Shown: positions 25,058 to 37,000 of the stretch, piece after piece
Numbering within the stretch: position 1 is the first letter of the stretch
Layout: each line of letters opens with the position of its first letter
From: Pseudeuparius sepicola
Taxonomy: Eukaryota; Arthropoda; Insecta; Coleoptera; Anthribidae
Direction: 5' to 3'
DNA length: 64,000 nucleotides
Assembly: GCA_963920635.1 (NCBI GenBank)
Contig: OY987298.1
Location: 26,390,647-26,454,646, forward strand
The notes under the pieces: generated by a model
Told to the model about the DNA's origin: nothing
The model's input: only the letters and a program-made list of their open reading frames with translations
Databases searched by the model: none
Position numbers and translations under genes: made by a program

Positions 25058-28000
25058 TTATACAGTTTTTTCACTTAAAAATATGTCTAGGAGCATGCTA
25101 CCAGGATGTTCCATGTGTAACTTCACTACATTTTCGTTAACTATGCTACAAACTGCTTTGCAATTTGTCAGTTGCATGCCAGAAAGAAACATCGAGAATC
25201 TTTTTATATCTACTGTACAGCAAACTCTCTGATCATCGTCATTGTTAGTGTTATCAACTAAAATATTAAACATAAGCAATATAATTTTGATATTTTCAAT
25301 TTTTTTTTCAAAAATTAAATAAACTTTATTTGCATATTTACCACTAAAACTTTCAACACTCAAATCAGGAAAATGTGCCGACAAACTAACTACTGGTGTT
25401 TTAATTTGCAATGTCAATCTTCCATCTTTATTGGCAGTAATTGTCAAAAGATCACTCATGTTTCTCATTCGCTCTACTATGTTCTTCAACGATTTCAAAT
25501 TAGGCATTTGAATTGAGACCTGAAAGATTTTATATTTATATTAAACACAATACGAAAACAGCCAAATCAACAGTGTGTCTTCATTAAGGACTTACCACTC
25601 TTGTAAAATAATTTATTTGTTGAGTGACTTTGATAAACTTTTTTGTTAGCATACAACGAGTGGGTAACTTTATTCTTACATTGTAATCACGGCCAACTAT
25701 GACACCTTTTATGACCCACTTTGTTGAATGCGCATTTTGAACACCTAATAAAAAAAAGTTTATCAAAATCGGTAGACAAATAATGATTTTACAAGGGAAG
25801 TCCTTAACGTGGACACACTGTATGTTAAAAGTCATACGTGGAAATCATCAAAGGAAGGTTTTTCATAATTTGACCAATGTTTCTTCGAAATCACTTCGAC
25901 TGGAATGTCATGAACACACTGACGACTCAAAATATCCCCAGCTACCTGGAAAGAACCCCTTAGTTACCAAAGCACCAATTTCTCCACGGTAAACACAAAA
26001 TAACTGTGCAGATAATAGCTGTGTTCGTGGAGCAATCCCAAACCAGTTCCGAACCAGTAATTGTCAATCTCATTGGTGAGTTTGCATTTTAGAATTTCTT
26101 GGAGCCAATCACATTGCCGGTCACTAGTTCGGAACTGGTTCCGTGAACGTAGCTATCCATTGGCATACTGTTCCTGAAAATTCTAAGACATTGAAACTAA
26201 TTGCTAACATATCAGCAGCCAGCAGGTCAGGTGAGATTTCTTTAATAAGGGGAAAATAAAAAATTAGTGTTTAAAAAAGATATAATACAGGGTGATTCAG
26301 TTTAATTCGACACACTATAACAGGTGATAGAAAACATAAAATATGACTATTTTGTGGTATAACCTTTTATCCACAGCTCGTTTTCGAGATACAGGGTGTT
26401 TAAAATACATTTTATTTGAAAAATATATTTTTTCTCGCATTTCAAAAAGGAGTTGCCTGTAAAATCAAATTTGCCATGAAGCTATGGCAGATCAAACAAA
26501 TGTAGGTAATTTTCTGACACTTCATCAATGAATGCTGTGTATCAAATTTCGTTTGAATATCTTTACCGGTTGGGAAAATAAAAAATGAAACGTTAAAATT
26601 TTTGAGGATCTAAACACCCTGTATCTCGAAAATGAGGCGAGTGTGCATAAAAAGTTATACCATCAAATATAGTTCGCGCACTCTAAGCTAACATATGAAA
26701 ACCTCCGTTGTCCGTTGATTGGCTGTTGTCAAATGTCATTTTGTGTTGCCACCACAAATTTCGCTTTTTCCCTAGAATGCACTCTAAATACCCTAGAATG
26801 CACACGATATTGTGGCTATCCAGGCAGGCGCCAAGGCCCTTTGCCGGATGGCTAAAAATTGGTGGACGGACTAGTAGCCAATTGCAATATTACATACTAT
26901 TATTTCGGCTTCATGCCAATTGCAGCTAGAGACAACTTTTCGTTGATTTTGTTGCTGTTTATAATTAGAATAGTAATGTGAATAAAAAATCTGCACCGCA
27001 CGCTTGAATATCACTTAGCCTGGAAAGGACTTTTTCAATAATATTATTTTTTTGTAGACTTAGCTGGGACAAAAAACGTTACATCCGCTAAACAAAAAGT
27101 ATTCAACCGTCTGGACAAATTTTTTATTCCTTTACTAGTCTATCGAAAAACTGCAACAAAATCGCCATCTTAATTTCTCAAAAAAAAAAAATTATCCTTG
27201 AAATCCAACTGTGTTTGTCTTGGTCACATTCAATTCTTGGGAAAAAATACACAAGTTTGTTGTTTTAACTATCAATTTATCTTAAAAATTACCGAGCTAA
27301 TGGCACATAACGTCTTTTCTGGAACAAAAGAAAGTCCCTTCCAGTTTAGACGGAAGTGACATTCAAGTGTGAGGCGCAGATTTTTTTATGAATTCTGGCC
27401 AGTCTAATAAAAAAATGCGAAATCGCCCTCTTGATATTTAAAAAAAAAGATTATTCAGGCGTTTATTTTCCCTTTTTAATTCTCTCATAAAGGCCACTTT
27501 ACAGCTGGCAATTTTCATTGCCGGGAATAAAAATTGCCGCAATTTTTATTGCGCGCACGCGCACAATGTCATTCTTGATCAGCTGTTTGCAATTTTTCTT
27601 GCGGCAACAAATATGCCGCATGCGCCATTTTTATTGCAATTGCAACGCAATTCTAGGGATTTTTTGGGTATAAATCAATTACCAATGATTTCATAAAATC
27701 CCTAGGAGTGTGGAATTAGCAAATGGTGGTGAACTTTATGAACCTGTGTGCCAGCGTGTGTGCTTTGATTTGATTAATAAACTTTTTTCTTTGTTGTTTT
27801 AAATGCACACATACTCTGCTCTGCTGTCAGAATAAATTTGTCTCCTAAAATTAGATATGTTGGCAACACTTCCTTGCAAGACAAGTTGCACTCATAAATT
27901 GCTGGCTGTAAAAACAAGTTCGTTTTGGAATTAAAAATTGCATGCAACAAAGATTGCGGCAATTTTTATTGCCGGCAACAAAAATTGCCAGCTGTAAAGC

Positions 28001-28876
28001 AGCCTTTAAAGCAAATACATATTGCCTTTAGGTATTTATTCAGTATCATTTTTTCCATTCCTTCAAATTTGTTTAAACTAAAAAAAAATGGATAGTTTAT
28101 TACCCCAAAATACTACGTAACATAATCCATTTTTGCCGTCCCCTTATCTTGGTGCACGGGGCAAGGTCCCCCTCGTGCCTCCCCCTGGATCCGGGCCTGG
28201 CAGCCAGAAGAAGTCAAATATGGACACGTTGTACGAAATCCCCATAAGTAATGATTATTATTTATTTACATTACTTACCAGATCTATTTCAAGAGTTAAA
28301 CATGGAGATTCTTTATGTGTTAATTTAATCTTGAATGTTTTCACTTTTTGCTTCAAGATTTGGCAGGATCGCGCAAGCAAAACTAAAAAAGTATAAATAA
28401 TAGACAAAATTCTTTTTTGTAAAGGGTATTGCCAACGATTAATTTAAGAAACTCTGAGTCAGTTATAGAAAATGATAAAAGCGACAAAATACTTTCGAAA
28501 ATGGACAATTTGGGTCCTGGCAACCCTATTCTTCTGGAATATTTGGAAGATACCTGATGAAAGTTCCAAATAAATTTCGTTCTGTTGATCAGAAACCCCT
28601 ACAATGTTATAATCTTGAAAATAAAAACCGACGGGAAGCTCACACCACACGAATGGTTTTTGGGGACCGGATTCTTCAGCTACTATGAAGTACACTTTCT
28701 TTGTTGTTATCCTCATTACACACAATTTCGAAAATTTTGCTAAACTTAAGCAAATATCTGAAAAAATAAAACATTTTGATAGTGAAAAAGTATTTCAAAA
28801 AAGATCATTGAACTTCTGTATTACTCATAAAGTCCTGCATCGCTCCGTCATCTTTTATCAAAGCTCGGAATTTCAT
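25058..28876 (-). CDS. HUS1: HUS1 checkpoint clamp subunit, complete gene
   Basis: HUS1 is one subunit of the RAD9-RAD1-HUS1 (9-1-1) sliding clamp that signals DNA damage to ATR in the nucleus. In transcription order the coding exons are 28876-28825, 28757-28554, 28382-28279, 25945-25838, 25519-25342 and 25257-25058. All introns are GT-AG and phases are continuous, giving 281 residues against about 280 in human HUS1. Family landmarks are MKFRALIKDDGAMQDFM at the start, WCELPVGFYFQDYNIVGVS and QQNEIYLELSSG in exon 2, KIKLTHKESPCLTLEIDL in exon 3, HDIPVEVISKKHW in exon 4, MPNLKSLKNIVERMRNMSD in exon 5, and KRFSMFLSGMQL with CSIVNENVVKLHM in exon 6. The unspliced frame over 25058-25519 reads through an 84-nt intron (25258-25341) that has no stop. 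Intron 4 is mostly a MITE. Confidence 0.93.
25571..25820. mobile_element. MITE filling HUS1 intron 4
   Basis: CAGTGTGTCTTCATTAAGGA at 25571 is mirrored by TCCTTAACGTGGACACACTG ending at 25820, followed by TA. The inverted similarity continues inward through TTTTACAAG/CTTGTAAAAT and GTTTATC/GATAAAC. Outside it only about 50 nt and 17 nt of intron remain on the two sides. The intron therefore probably was about 68 nt before insertion. Confidence 0.75.
26288..26668. mobile_element. Right-truncated CAGGGTGATTCAG-type element
   Basis: CAGGGTGATTCAGTTTAATT begins at 26288 after TA. An internal pair (GAGATACAGGGTGTTTAAA at about 26389 and AAACACCCTGTATCTC at about 26614) and a GTTATACCA/GGTATAAC pair form inverted arms. 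The outer right end is missing. It lies in HUS1 intron 3. Confidence 0.55.
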
Positions 28877-29525
28877 TTTAGCACATTGTATAATGTTAAT
28901 TAATTTTATTATAACATTATAAAAATTATAAAAACCGCTCAATGAAAAACCGGTAACTCATAACCTCAATAGAGAGAAATGTCAAAAACCACAAAATATA
29001 TAGGTTATAAGTCAAAACCAACACAAAGCTTCTTCCTCCTTCTTTCCAAGCTTATTTAGGTAGGTAATTTTTGTCTGTGGCATTTAGCCAAATTAGAGCA
29101 CCTAATAAAACGACCAGTGACGGATTTAAATATGAAGACATGATTTTATATATTTTTGTATAAAAAAGGTCTACTTCTTATACTTGTATTTTGAATAAAC
29201 TGTCCAACGCTAAAATTATAAATAGATATAAACTATTGTTATATCTACTTTTCCTATCATATACTCCTGGACAAAATATAGGTACAAAATTTCAAATTAT
29301 ACCTATTTTAAATTATTTTGCGTGTCTACCGAGAATATAAATTGTAGGCTTTGGACATTTACTACTGTTAAATTAATTAAATAATGCAATGAGTTGCTTT
29401 TCATTTAGTTTCCATTAATTTATTATTCCATTAATTTATTTTAAAAAATGCAACATTGTGGGGATTTATTATGTTGGTGCGTTAATTTTGTCCAGGAGTT
29501 TATTTAGACAAAGCTACACGCTAAA
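28877..29525. other. HUS1 upstream region, no feature recognised
   Basis: This is AT-rich sequence upstream of the HUS1 start codon. The HUS1 promoter must lie here or just beyond, but I see no clear core element that I would call. Confidence 0.4.
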
Positions 29526-29559
29526 CCGTTGACTGAAATTTAAAAATTTCAGTCAACGG
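29526..29559. repeat. Near-perfect 34-bp palindrome
   Basis: CCGTTGACTGAAATTT, two bases, then the exact reverse complement. A shorter relative (GTTGACTGAAAT and ATTTCAGTCAA) occurs at about 16849-16874, so this hairpin is a dispersed unit. Confidence 0.7.
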
Positions 29560-29987
29560 CTACACAAGCAGTGCCCATACGGACACGGACCATGGATGGA
29601 GCACGATACACAGAAAACGGTGTGTCCGCGCGCAGGTGCTGTGACGTCAACAGTGACGCTTATTCGACAAAATCATGACTTACTTTCATTTTTAAACCAG
29701 AGAAATAGACTACTCCATTTCTCTGCTTTAAACCGAAATTTGACTCGTTTTATAGTGAGCTAGGTAACCACATATACACCAAAGTGTTTCAAGGTGCCTA
29801 CATTCTATCAGTGACTATAGATATAGTCACTGATTCTATCTTCGAATTTAACTTGACTCGAAATTGATAACTGACGTATGTCAGTGAGACTAATTTCAGG
29901 ACTATTTTTTATAAGTTGGCCGCGCTTTTGTCGAAGTGACGTAGATGCGTTGTCGTTCTCCTAGCTGGCATAATACCGTTATCACAT

Positions 29988-30080
29988 TATATATATATCA
30001 TGGCCTCCTACGATTTACGGCTCTCTTCGCGTCCTACGCGAAGAGAGCCGTAAATCGTAGGAGGCCATGATATATATATA
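29988..30080. repeat. Perfect hairpin, 45-bp arms and 3-nt loop
   Basis: Arms 29988-30032 and 30036-30080 are exact reverse complements around CCT. The inner 34 bp is GC-balanced (GGCCTCCTACGATTTACGG and CTCTTCGCGT) and the outer part is (TA)n. CCGTTATC occurs on both outer sides (about 29977 and 30097), which could be an 8-bp target duplication. Confidence 0.85.
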
Positions 30081-30302
30081 TATATAGGTATGTGACCGTT
30101 ATCTGTGTATCGTGGGATGGAGTTGAAAAGAGGAGAAACTTTTTTATTTTTGACTTTATATCGAATGTCACTCTTTATATAACGTTCTGCTTCTTAAATA
30201 ATGAGAAATGAGACCATCATACAAAATATTAGATCAGATATACAGGGTGCTCATAAATTAAGAAAACACGATAATGTTGCCTACATTTGACAGGTATAAT
30301 AG

Positions 30303-30371
30303 CATTGAGTAAAGGAAATATATTCTATATTCTATACCCTATAATATATAGAATATATCCTTTACTCAATG
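30303..30371. mobile_element. Micro-MITE, CATTGAGTAAAGGA ends
   Basis: CATTGAGTAAAGGA opens and TCCTTTACTCAATG closes a 69-bp palindromic unit. A 30-bp version (47013-47042) has the same ends, so this is a small mobile hairpin family. Confidence 0.65.
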
Positions 30372-30849
30372 GTAATGCTATTAGTCCCATATAGCATTTA
30401 ATATTTTTTGAGTATGCAAAATAAGTTCCTAATGCGCAAAAAATATTCCCCATATAATATTTATAAAACATTGTTACAATATTTTACGAAATATATTCAG
30501 TAACTGCATATACCCAAGATATTTGTTAATCGCAGATACGAATATAATATGTTAGATGAATGTACAAATGATGTATATGTTTGTTTTGAATGAGAAGGGA
30601 TATTTCCACAATATCTTGTGTAACATATTCCTAACTTAGTGGTTCTATAAATTTGAACATTTAACTTAAGTACATTACAGGCACGTTCACCTTAGTTAGG
30701 AACGTGCAATTTGGAATATTGCTGGAACATGCTAAATAGTATATTCATACAGCAAATATCTAATGAATGTTCACAAACGGTACTTATTCCTAGTCTTGTG
30801 ACGTCACAGAGATTCTAGCTTACACTATTTTTAGATAATATTTCCAAGT

Positions 30850-30921
30850 ACCTCGATGGCTCAGTTGGTTAGAGCGTCAACTTGTAAATCGATGGTCGTA
30901 GGTTCGAACCCATAGAAACTG
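30850..30921 (+). pseudogene. tRNA-Thr-like sequence inside a repeat
   Basis: TGGCTCAGTTGGTTAGAGCG matches a pol III A box and D arm. CTTGTAAA gives a TGT (Thr) anticodon position, and GGTTCGAACCC is a B box. The anticodon stem and the acceptor ends do not pair properly, so it is not a working tRNA. It is followed by a T8 run at about 30933, a potential pol III terminator. The surrounding roughly 0.8 kb (about 30387-31196) is rich in GAATATTC-type words and may be a larger element that carries this tRNA-derived part. Confidence 0.55.
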
Positions 30922-31539
30922 GTGTTGGTGTTTTTTTTTATATTATATATTGTATACATGTGAATATTAAATGGATATACATAGAACATACCATTGAATA
31001 TTTGTGGAACGTGCATTCAATATATTGGTAAAATGTTTATAATACGTGAAATAGTACCTTCAAAAGGCGAACACCTGAATGTTGCCTGAATGTTCAGATA
31101 ATGTTTCTACAGTTTTTATGAATATTCCTACAATATGCATGTTCTCTGAAAAAATATTATCAGAATATTCCGCCAATGTGATTTTGCTTTATGGGGTATA
31201 TTATACACTTAGGTTGCGAAGTGAGCCATTATATTTACCGAGCATTTTTATATCCTGAGGCGCCTAGCGATTTAATATGCGATATTGCCATATTTTACAT
31301 ATTTGATTAGATTTGAGTTCAGTTGTCAAGCTGATAACATTATGTCAAGGTGATAAAATGAAACTAATTTTTAAATGTCATATTATAGAAAATTTTTCAT
31401 TATTTACCTAGATATTTTTTTATTATCCATATTTACATAGGGAGAGAAATATTACTTCTCATTAGGGGAATGAGGTAGATAATGGTGATTTCTATTTTTG
31501 GAATGGTAATTTTTTGCTTTATTAAAAAATGCAAAATTG

Positions 31540-31885
31540 TACAGCGTGTTCCATTAAAAAAAATTTTTTCACCGGCAACTCTTAAACCATTGACTTGAAA
31601 AAAAATGTCGTAGCAGCATTGGATTCTATATAGGTACGTAAAATAGTGCTTTACAAATGTTTTTACAGAAACAAATAATATTCAATCAGAAAAAAGTTAC
31701 TGCCACTTTTCGAAAATGTAGGTACATTTCCGAAAAAAAAAAACTCAAGAACAGTGACAGATATATCGATTTGCGGTTTTCGCCATTAAGTTTATCATAA
31801 AAATGATCTTCAGACACCGATATCAGTTATTTCGTCTATCTCCGTTAAAAATAGGAGTATCCCTTTGAAAGTGTTTAACTTGGCC
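31540..31885 (+). repeat. Dispersed repeat, copy 1 of 2
   Basis: Words such as CTCTTAAACCATTGACTTGA and GACAGATAT, TTTGCGGTTTT and AAAATAGGAG occur in the same order here and at 39290-39612, in the same orientation. Confidence 0.65.
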
Positions 31886-32240
31886 TACCTATGGGTACGT
31901 GTACACGCTCTTTTAATTAATACTTCCCTATCATATGGCAGATTATTCAAATAAATCTGCTTTTGTTTTACGGTACCCGAAAGAAAAAATCTAGGAGAGT
32001 AGGGTCAGGTGCGACCTAGCAGGATAATGGATGGGGCCAAATCTTCCTACCCACCTGTCATTTTGATTTAAGTTCTTCATTGTTTTTTTTTAGATTTTTT
32101 AGAAAAAAAATCACTCACCACAACATTAAAATACGCACAGAAATTAAGATGTCACGTAACATTATTGACGTTTACTAAATCAGCTATCTTGATTTTTTAC
32201 CATTAGGTACTAGGTATTATAACAGACCTATTATACTATA

Positions 32241-33407
32241 CGGGGTGTCCCGTTAATAATGGTCCATAGAGCAACTGCACATATTTGGGGCCAAAATATG
32301 ACGATTGAGGCTAATATGCCTTATAGAAATGTTGTTTGTTTAAGAGATACAGGGCGTTGAAGTTCATTTTTTGAAATTGAATTATGGCTACATCTCCCAA
32401 AATAAGGAAGCTGCTGAACTGAAATTTGGCACTGCTATGTTTTTGAGGATGGAGAATAAGCTAAAAATATCAATTTTGCTGTATCTCACAGAGGGCGCCA
32501 CTTCCGCTGTTTTTGGATGGTGTTTTACTCCTAACTTTTTTGAGGTTATCTTTTTGATCTTGCAGGTCCATGATTTTAAGGCATCTTTTCATTCTGCAAC
32601 AAAAAGGTACTCTTGTTTCATAACGATAAAATAAACCGTTTGCGTTGAAATTGGCAAAATGTGCCCGAAACACCTGTAGAATCCAACATTCGAAAAATAA
32701 AATTTTTGCCTGCTACTTTCAAATGTTACAGATTCACTGTACCATTTAAAGTGAGAAAAAAATTGCTATGAACAATGTACCAAAAATGTTTTGTTTTCAA
32801 AATGGAACGGATTGAAACTTGGCAAAATTTGGACACTCTATTTCAAGAAAACGAATGGTGTTTCGACCAATGCCCATCTGGCATTTTTTTCTTCATTTTG
32901 AATGTACAGTCGATTTGTAACATTTGAAAGCGGTAAGTGAAAATTTTATGTTTCGAATATTGAAGTCAACAGGTGTTTTGGGGCACGTTTTGGCAATTTC
33001 AAGGCAAACAGTTGATTTGATCGTTATGAAACAAGAGTACCTTTTTGTTGCAGAATGAAAAGATTCCTTAAAATGATGGACCTGCAACATCAAAAAGATA
33101 ACCTCAAAAAAGTTAGGGGTAAAAACACGATCCAAAAACAGCGCAAGTGGCGCCCTCTGTGAGGTACAGCAAAATTGATATTTTTAGCTTATTCTCCATC
33201 CTCAAAAACATAGCAGTGCCAAATTTCAGTTCAGCAGCTTCCTTATTTTGGGAGATGTAGCCATAATTCAATTTCAAAAAATGAACTTCAACGCCCTGTA
33301 TCTCTTAAACAAACAACATTTCTATAAGGCATATTAGCCTCAATCGTCATATTTTGGCCCCAAATATGTGCAGTTGCTCTATGGACCATTATTAACGGGA
33401 CACCCTG
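32241..33407. mobile_element. Foldback element, 1.17 kb, near-total palindrome
   Basis: CGGGGTGTCCCGTTAATAAT at 32241 is mirrored by ATTATTAACGGGACACCCTG ending at 33407, with TA on both sides. The arms extend for about 500 bp each with high similarity. The inverted similarity even reaches outside (CAGACCTA and TAGGTCTG). Little unique sequence remains in the centre. Open frames on both strands (32371-32634 and 32893-33135) are mirror images of each other. Confidence 0.85.
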
Positions 33408-34057
33408 TATAGGTCTGTGGTATTATGCTAAATGCAAAAATTGAAATTTTGTATGAACAGATTCGTTTTATATATTTTTTTTGTAAAGTAATAAATAGTG
33501 GTACTTCTCTCTTGAATATTTTCGTGTTTTCTTTTAATTTATGAGCACCTGTATATCTGATCTAAGATTTTTATATATGATTTTTCGAGATGCAGAACTT
33601 TTTATAAAATTAAAAATAATAATAATAATAAAATAAAATTAAAATAAAAAAGGTCCCCCTCTTGTCAACTCAATCTGTGGACACACTATAGACGTCGACT
33701 GTCAGAAGCACAGAAAAAACCAATAACTAAATTAAAATACTTATACTCACGATACACAGGTCACAGGTGTATCGTATACTTATGGGTATCAAAACTTATA
33801 GGTAGTATGAAGTCCTAAGACTTTTAAGACATTTACACTTTACACCTATCTGTAATTCGTTTTCGTTTCAAAATGATAATATCAAAGAATTGCGGACGGT
33901 TTAAACAATATTTGTAACTGGTGACTATCTGTCTCCTTTAATTTATGTTCTTATATAGTATGCGAAGGCAAAAATAATATACCTAACTATATAAATATAT
34001 GTATATTGCAAACTTAAACTACTACCTACTATTATAATATTAGGACATTTTAAATTA

Positions 34058-37000
34058 TTAACTTTCTGTTTCTCCGATTTCTTCAGCATCGTCAATTTGT
34101 GATATTACTCGGACTCCGCTCGTAACCCCGGTGCCATAATCGGCATCTGAAATATATGATGAATATGATATAAAATACCTATAATAAATAATAATATACA
34201 GGGCGACGACCCACTTTTATTCTAGGAGACTTTATTAAGAAAAGAAACCATAAAATATACTCGTCTTGCCAAATAGTTCGTACCAACCGACAAATCAGGG
34301 GTGCCAGAGCCGTATTTCATTTTTTGTCACAATTTTTATTTACTAAAACGCAGAAATGTGTTGCTGCTTCAAAGTTATTTGTCTGTCTCGAGGTTATACT
34401 AGAGAGGGAAAGGTTTGGACCAGTTTGGACATATATCCATCATTGTGCCTCCATATCTAACTGGTCTCCCCACCTTTTTCGCTATCTGTTTAGCAACTTG
34501 CAAAAATGAATATCTAATAGTTATTTTCGATTTTTTGGAAAGGTTACTCAAATAAATATTGTATGAAATATCTGTTTTTATAGCGTTAGACGAAATATGA
34601 AAGATAATTATCTAAAAATGTAATACCTATAAGCCCTAAGTAGATACTTTTATTAACATATTATAGAGCTTTAGTCTTCTTATTTGTAAATAATTTGAAA
34701 GTGTTTATATAGGGCAAAAATATACTTAGTACCGTCCTGCATTTCGCATAGTGCGCCGGTCGGTCCACCCTCTGACAGATAACAGATAACGAGATAACGA
34801 GATAACTTTGGGTGGTAATTATGGAACACACCGTATGCACCGCCCAATTTTCTTGAAATTTTGGCTACCCCCCTATTTTCGAGGTCTGAATACGAATCTG
34901 ACCTCAGTTTGTGGTGCTTGGACGTAGTTTCGGGGAAAATGAATTTTCACCTTTGACTCCTCACTTTTCACGGCTATATTTGTGGTTATATAATCCGTAT
35001 GAATTTTTATTGTATGCAGCTCAAACTAATCGCCACCCTATTTTGCACCTTTTGCAACCGGGCCGGACGTAAACGCGGCAAAAATCTTTCAAAATTTCGG
35101 TTTTTCCGCGGGTTTTCGCGAAGTTTCGATGTTGCAAAAGGTGCAAAATAGGGTGGTGATCAGTTTGAGCTAAATTCATCTCTGATTAGGTTTAACCACA
35201 AATATCGCCGTGAAAAGTGGGGTGTGAAGGAAATTTGAAAATTAATTTTCTCGGAAACTAGGTCCGAGCACCACAAACTGAGGTCAGATTCGTATTCAGG
35301 GACCTCGAAAATAGGGGGGTAGCCAAAATTTCAAGAAAATCGGGCGGTGCATACGGTGTGTTCCATAATTACTCTTTGGGTACTTCTCCGAATGTATAAA
35401 TCGCTTTCTTCCTTCTCCCCCCTCTATATTCTGTGCTTATGCTTAAACCAATGAATAAAGAACATTATTTATCGGCTTAAACCAATGAATAAAGAACCAC
35501 AGGAAGGAGACTACAATGGATGTTATGTATGGCGGATGCTCAGAAAAATAAAAAACTCTTTTTCTGAGGGCGGATGAGATATGTTTCTGGTTTGGTTGGC
35601 TTTGTGATGCCTAATCTCAAAAAAGTAATAACTACATTTATCTTTGAATAAAATCACTTTACCTATGAAATGGTACAGCCAAAAGTTTATTTGTTCCACA
35701 AGCCGCACAACTGACCATAATAATACAGTGTGGATAGAAATTGTGGAATATTGCTTATATTTCTTAAAATATTCCTCATATCAAAAACATGTTTTAATAA
35801 AAGTGTTAGGGGAAATTATTTCCTGTTTAGTGATATCAAGCAATCTTTCCTAGCACAAAAATTGTGGTTGCCATGGTAACCGACTTAATTTTTTTTAAAT
35901 GGCACCATATAGGTACGTTTTTTGGTGAAAATTAATACATTGGAACTTTCTGAATACGATACAATACAATTTTAATGGGGTCGCATAAGAAAAAAATACA
36001 AAAAAAATTAAGTTTTCTATAGTCTATCCAAGTTACAGAGGCAGTGGATCAAAACATTGGCCACCACGTGACCTATTCTCTTATTGGTCTGGCCGTCATA
36101 AAATGTCAAGTGTTTACGCGGCGAGCAGAATGCGGGGCCGGCTCTTCCCTCAGTCGAGTTTCCTGCATATTTTAGATCGGATCACGAGCAGTATATTCTG
36201 TAAATTTATTTTGCTACTTAATTTAAGGAGATTTATAAAGATCCACGAAAGGTAGAAACACAAATTTTAGAACTTTTAAAAGAATTAGTTCAGAATTACA
36301 AGCCACTTGGAATCTCATATTAGTCCGACCCTGGTAATCGATCTCAAGGCGGTCATGTGACTTTGTTTATACCTACTGCCGCTGTAACTTGGATAGACTT
36401 TAGTATGCTATTGACAATATTTATCAAAATAATTATTAACATCAAGTTAGCCATGCCAAAATTAGAACAATGCGGAACTGTCACTAGCTGTCAGTTGCTT
36501 GTAATTGTGTGCATTGTTACAGTAAACGTACTTTTTTACTCAATTTTCTGTGTACTTAAGTATACTTAGTATGTTAACCTGTATTCTTTCCGTTTCACTT
36601 AATTCAAGCGCCGTTATAACTTACTCAACAGGAAATAATTTCCCCTAACACTTTTATTAAAACAATTTTTTGATATGAGGAATATTTTAAGAAATATAAG
36701 CAATATTCCACAATTTCTATCCACACTGTATTGTCCTTTTTGCCTCGCAGCAGGTGGGTAGGTAATCCTCGCGCAGGAATAAAGAACCATTTACAAACAC
36801 AAAGACTGGTTACAATGCATAAAACTATCAACCGACATTTAACTAGCCTCCAGCGAGATTATAATGACGTGGAATGTGGATGAACAATATGACCACTTCC
36901 GTCGCGTACTTTATTGCAGTCAGTTAAATTACGTCAGGCCAGGCTTCTTCCTGTGGTTCTTTATTCATTGGATTAAACACTATAGGTACTATCGTCGATG

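Noticed and set aside
25584..25835. 83-codon minus-strand frame next to HUS1 exons
   Set aside because: It is the MITE in HUS1 intron 4; the flanking exons splice in phase without it.
32371..33135. Paired open frames at 32371-32634 and 32893-33135
   Set aside because: Mirror images of the arms of one foldback element.
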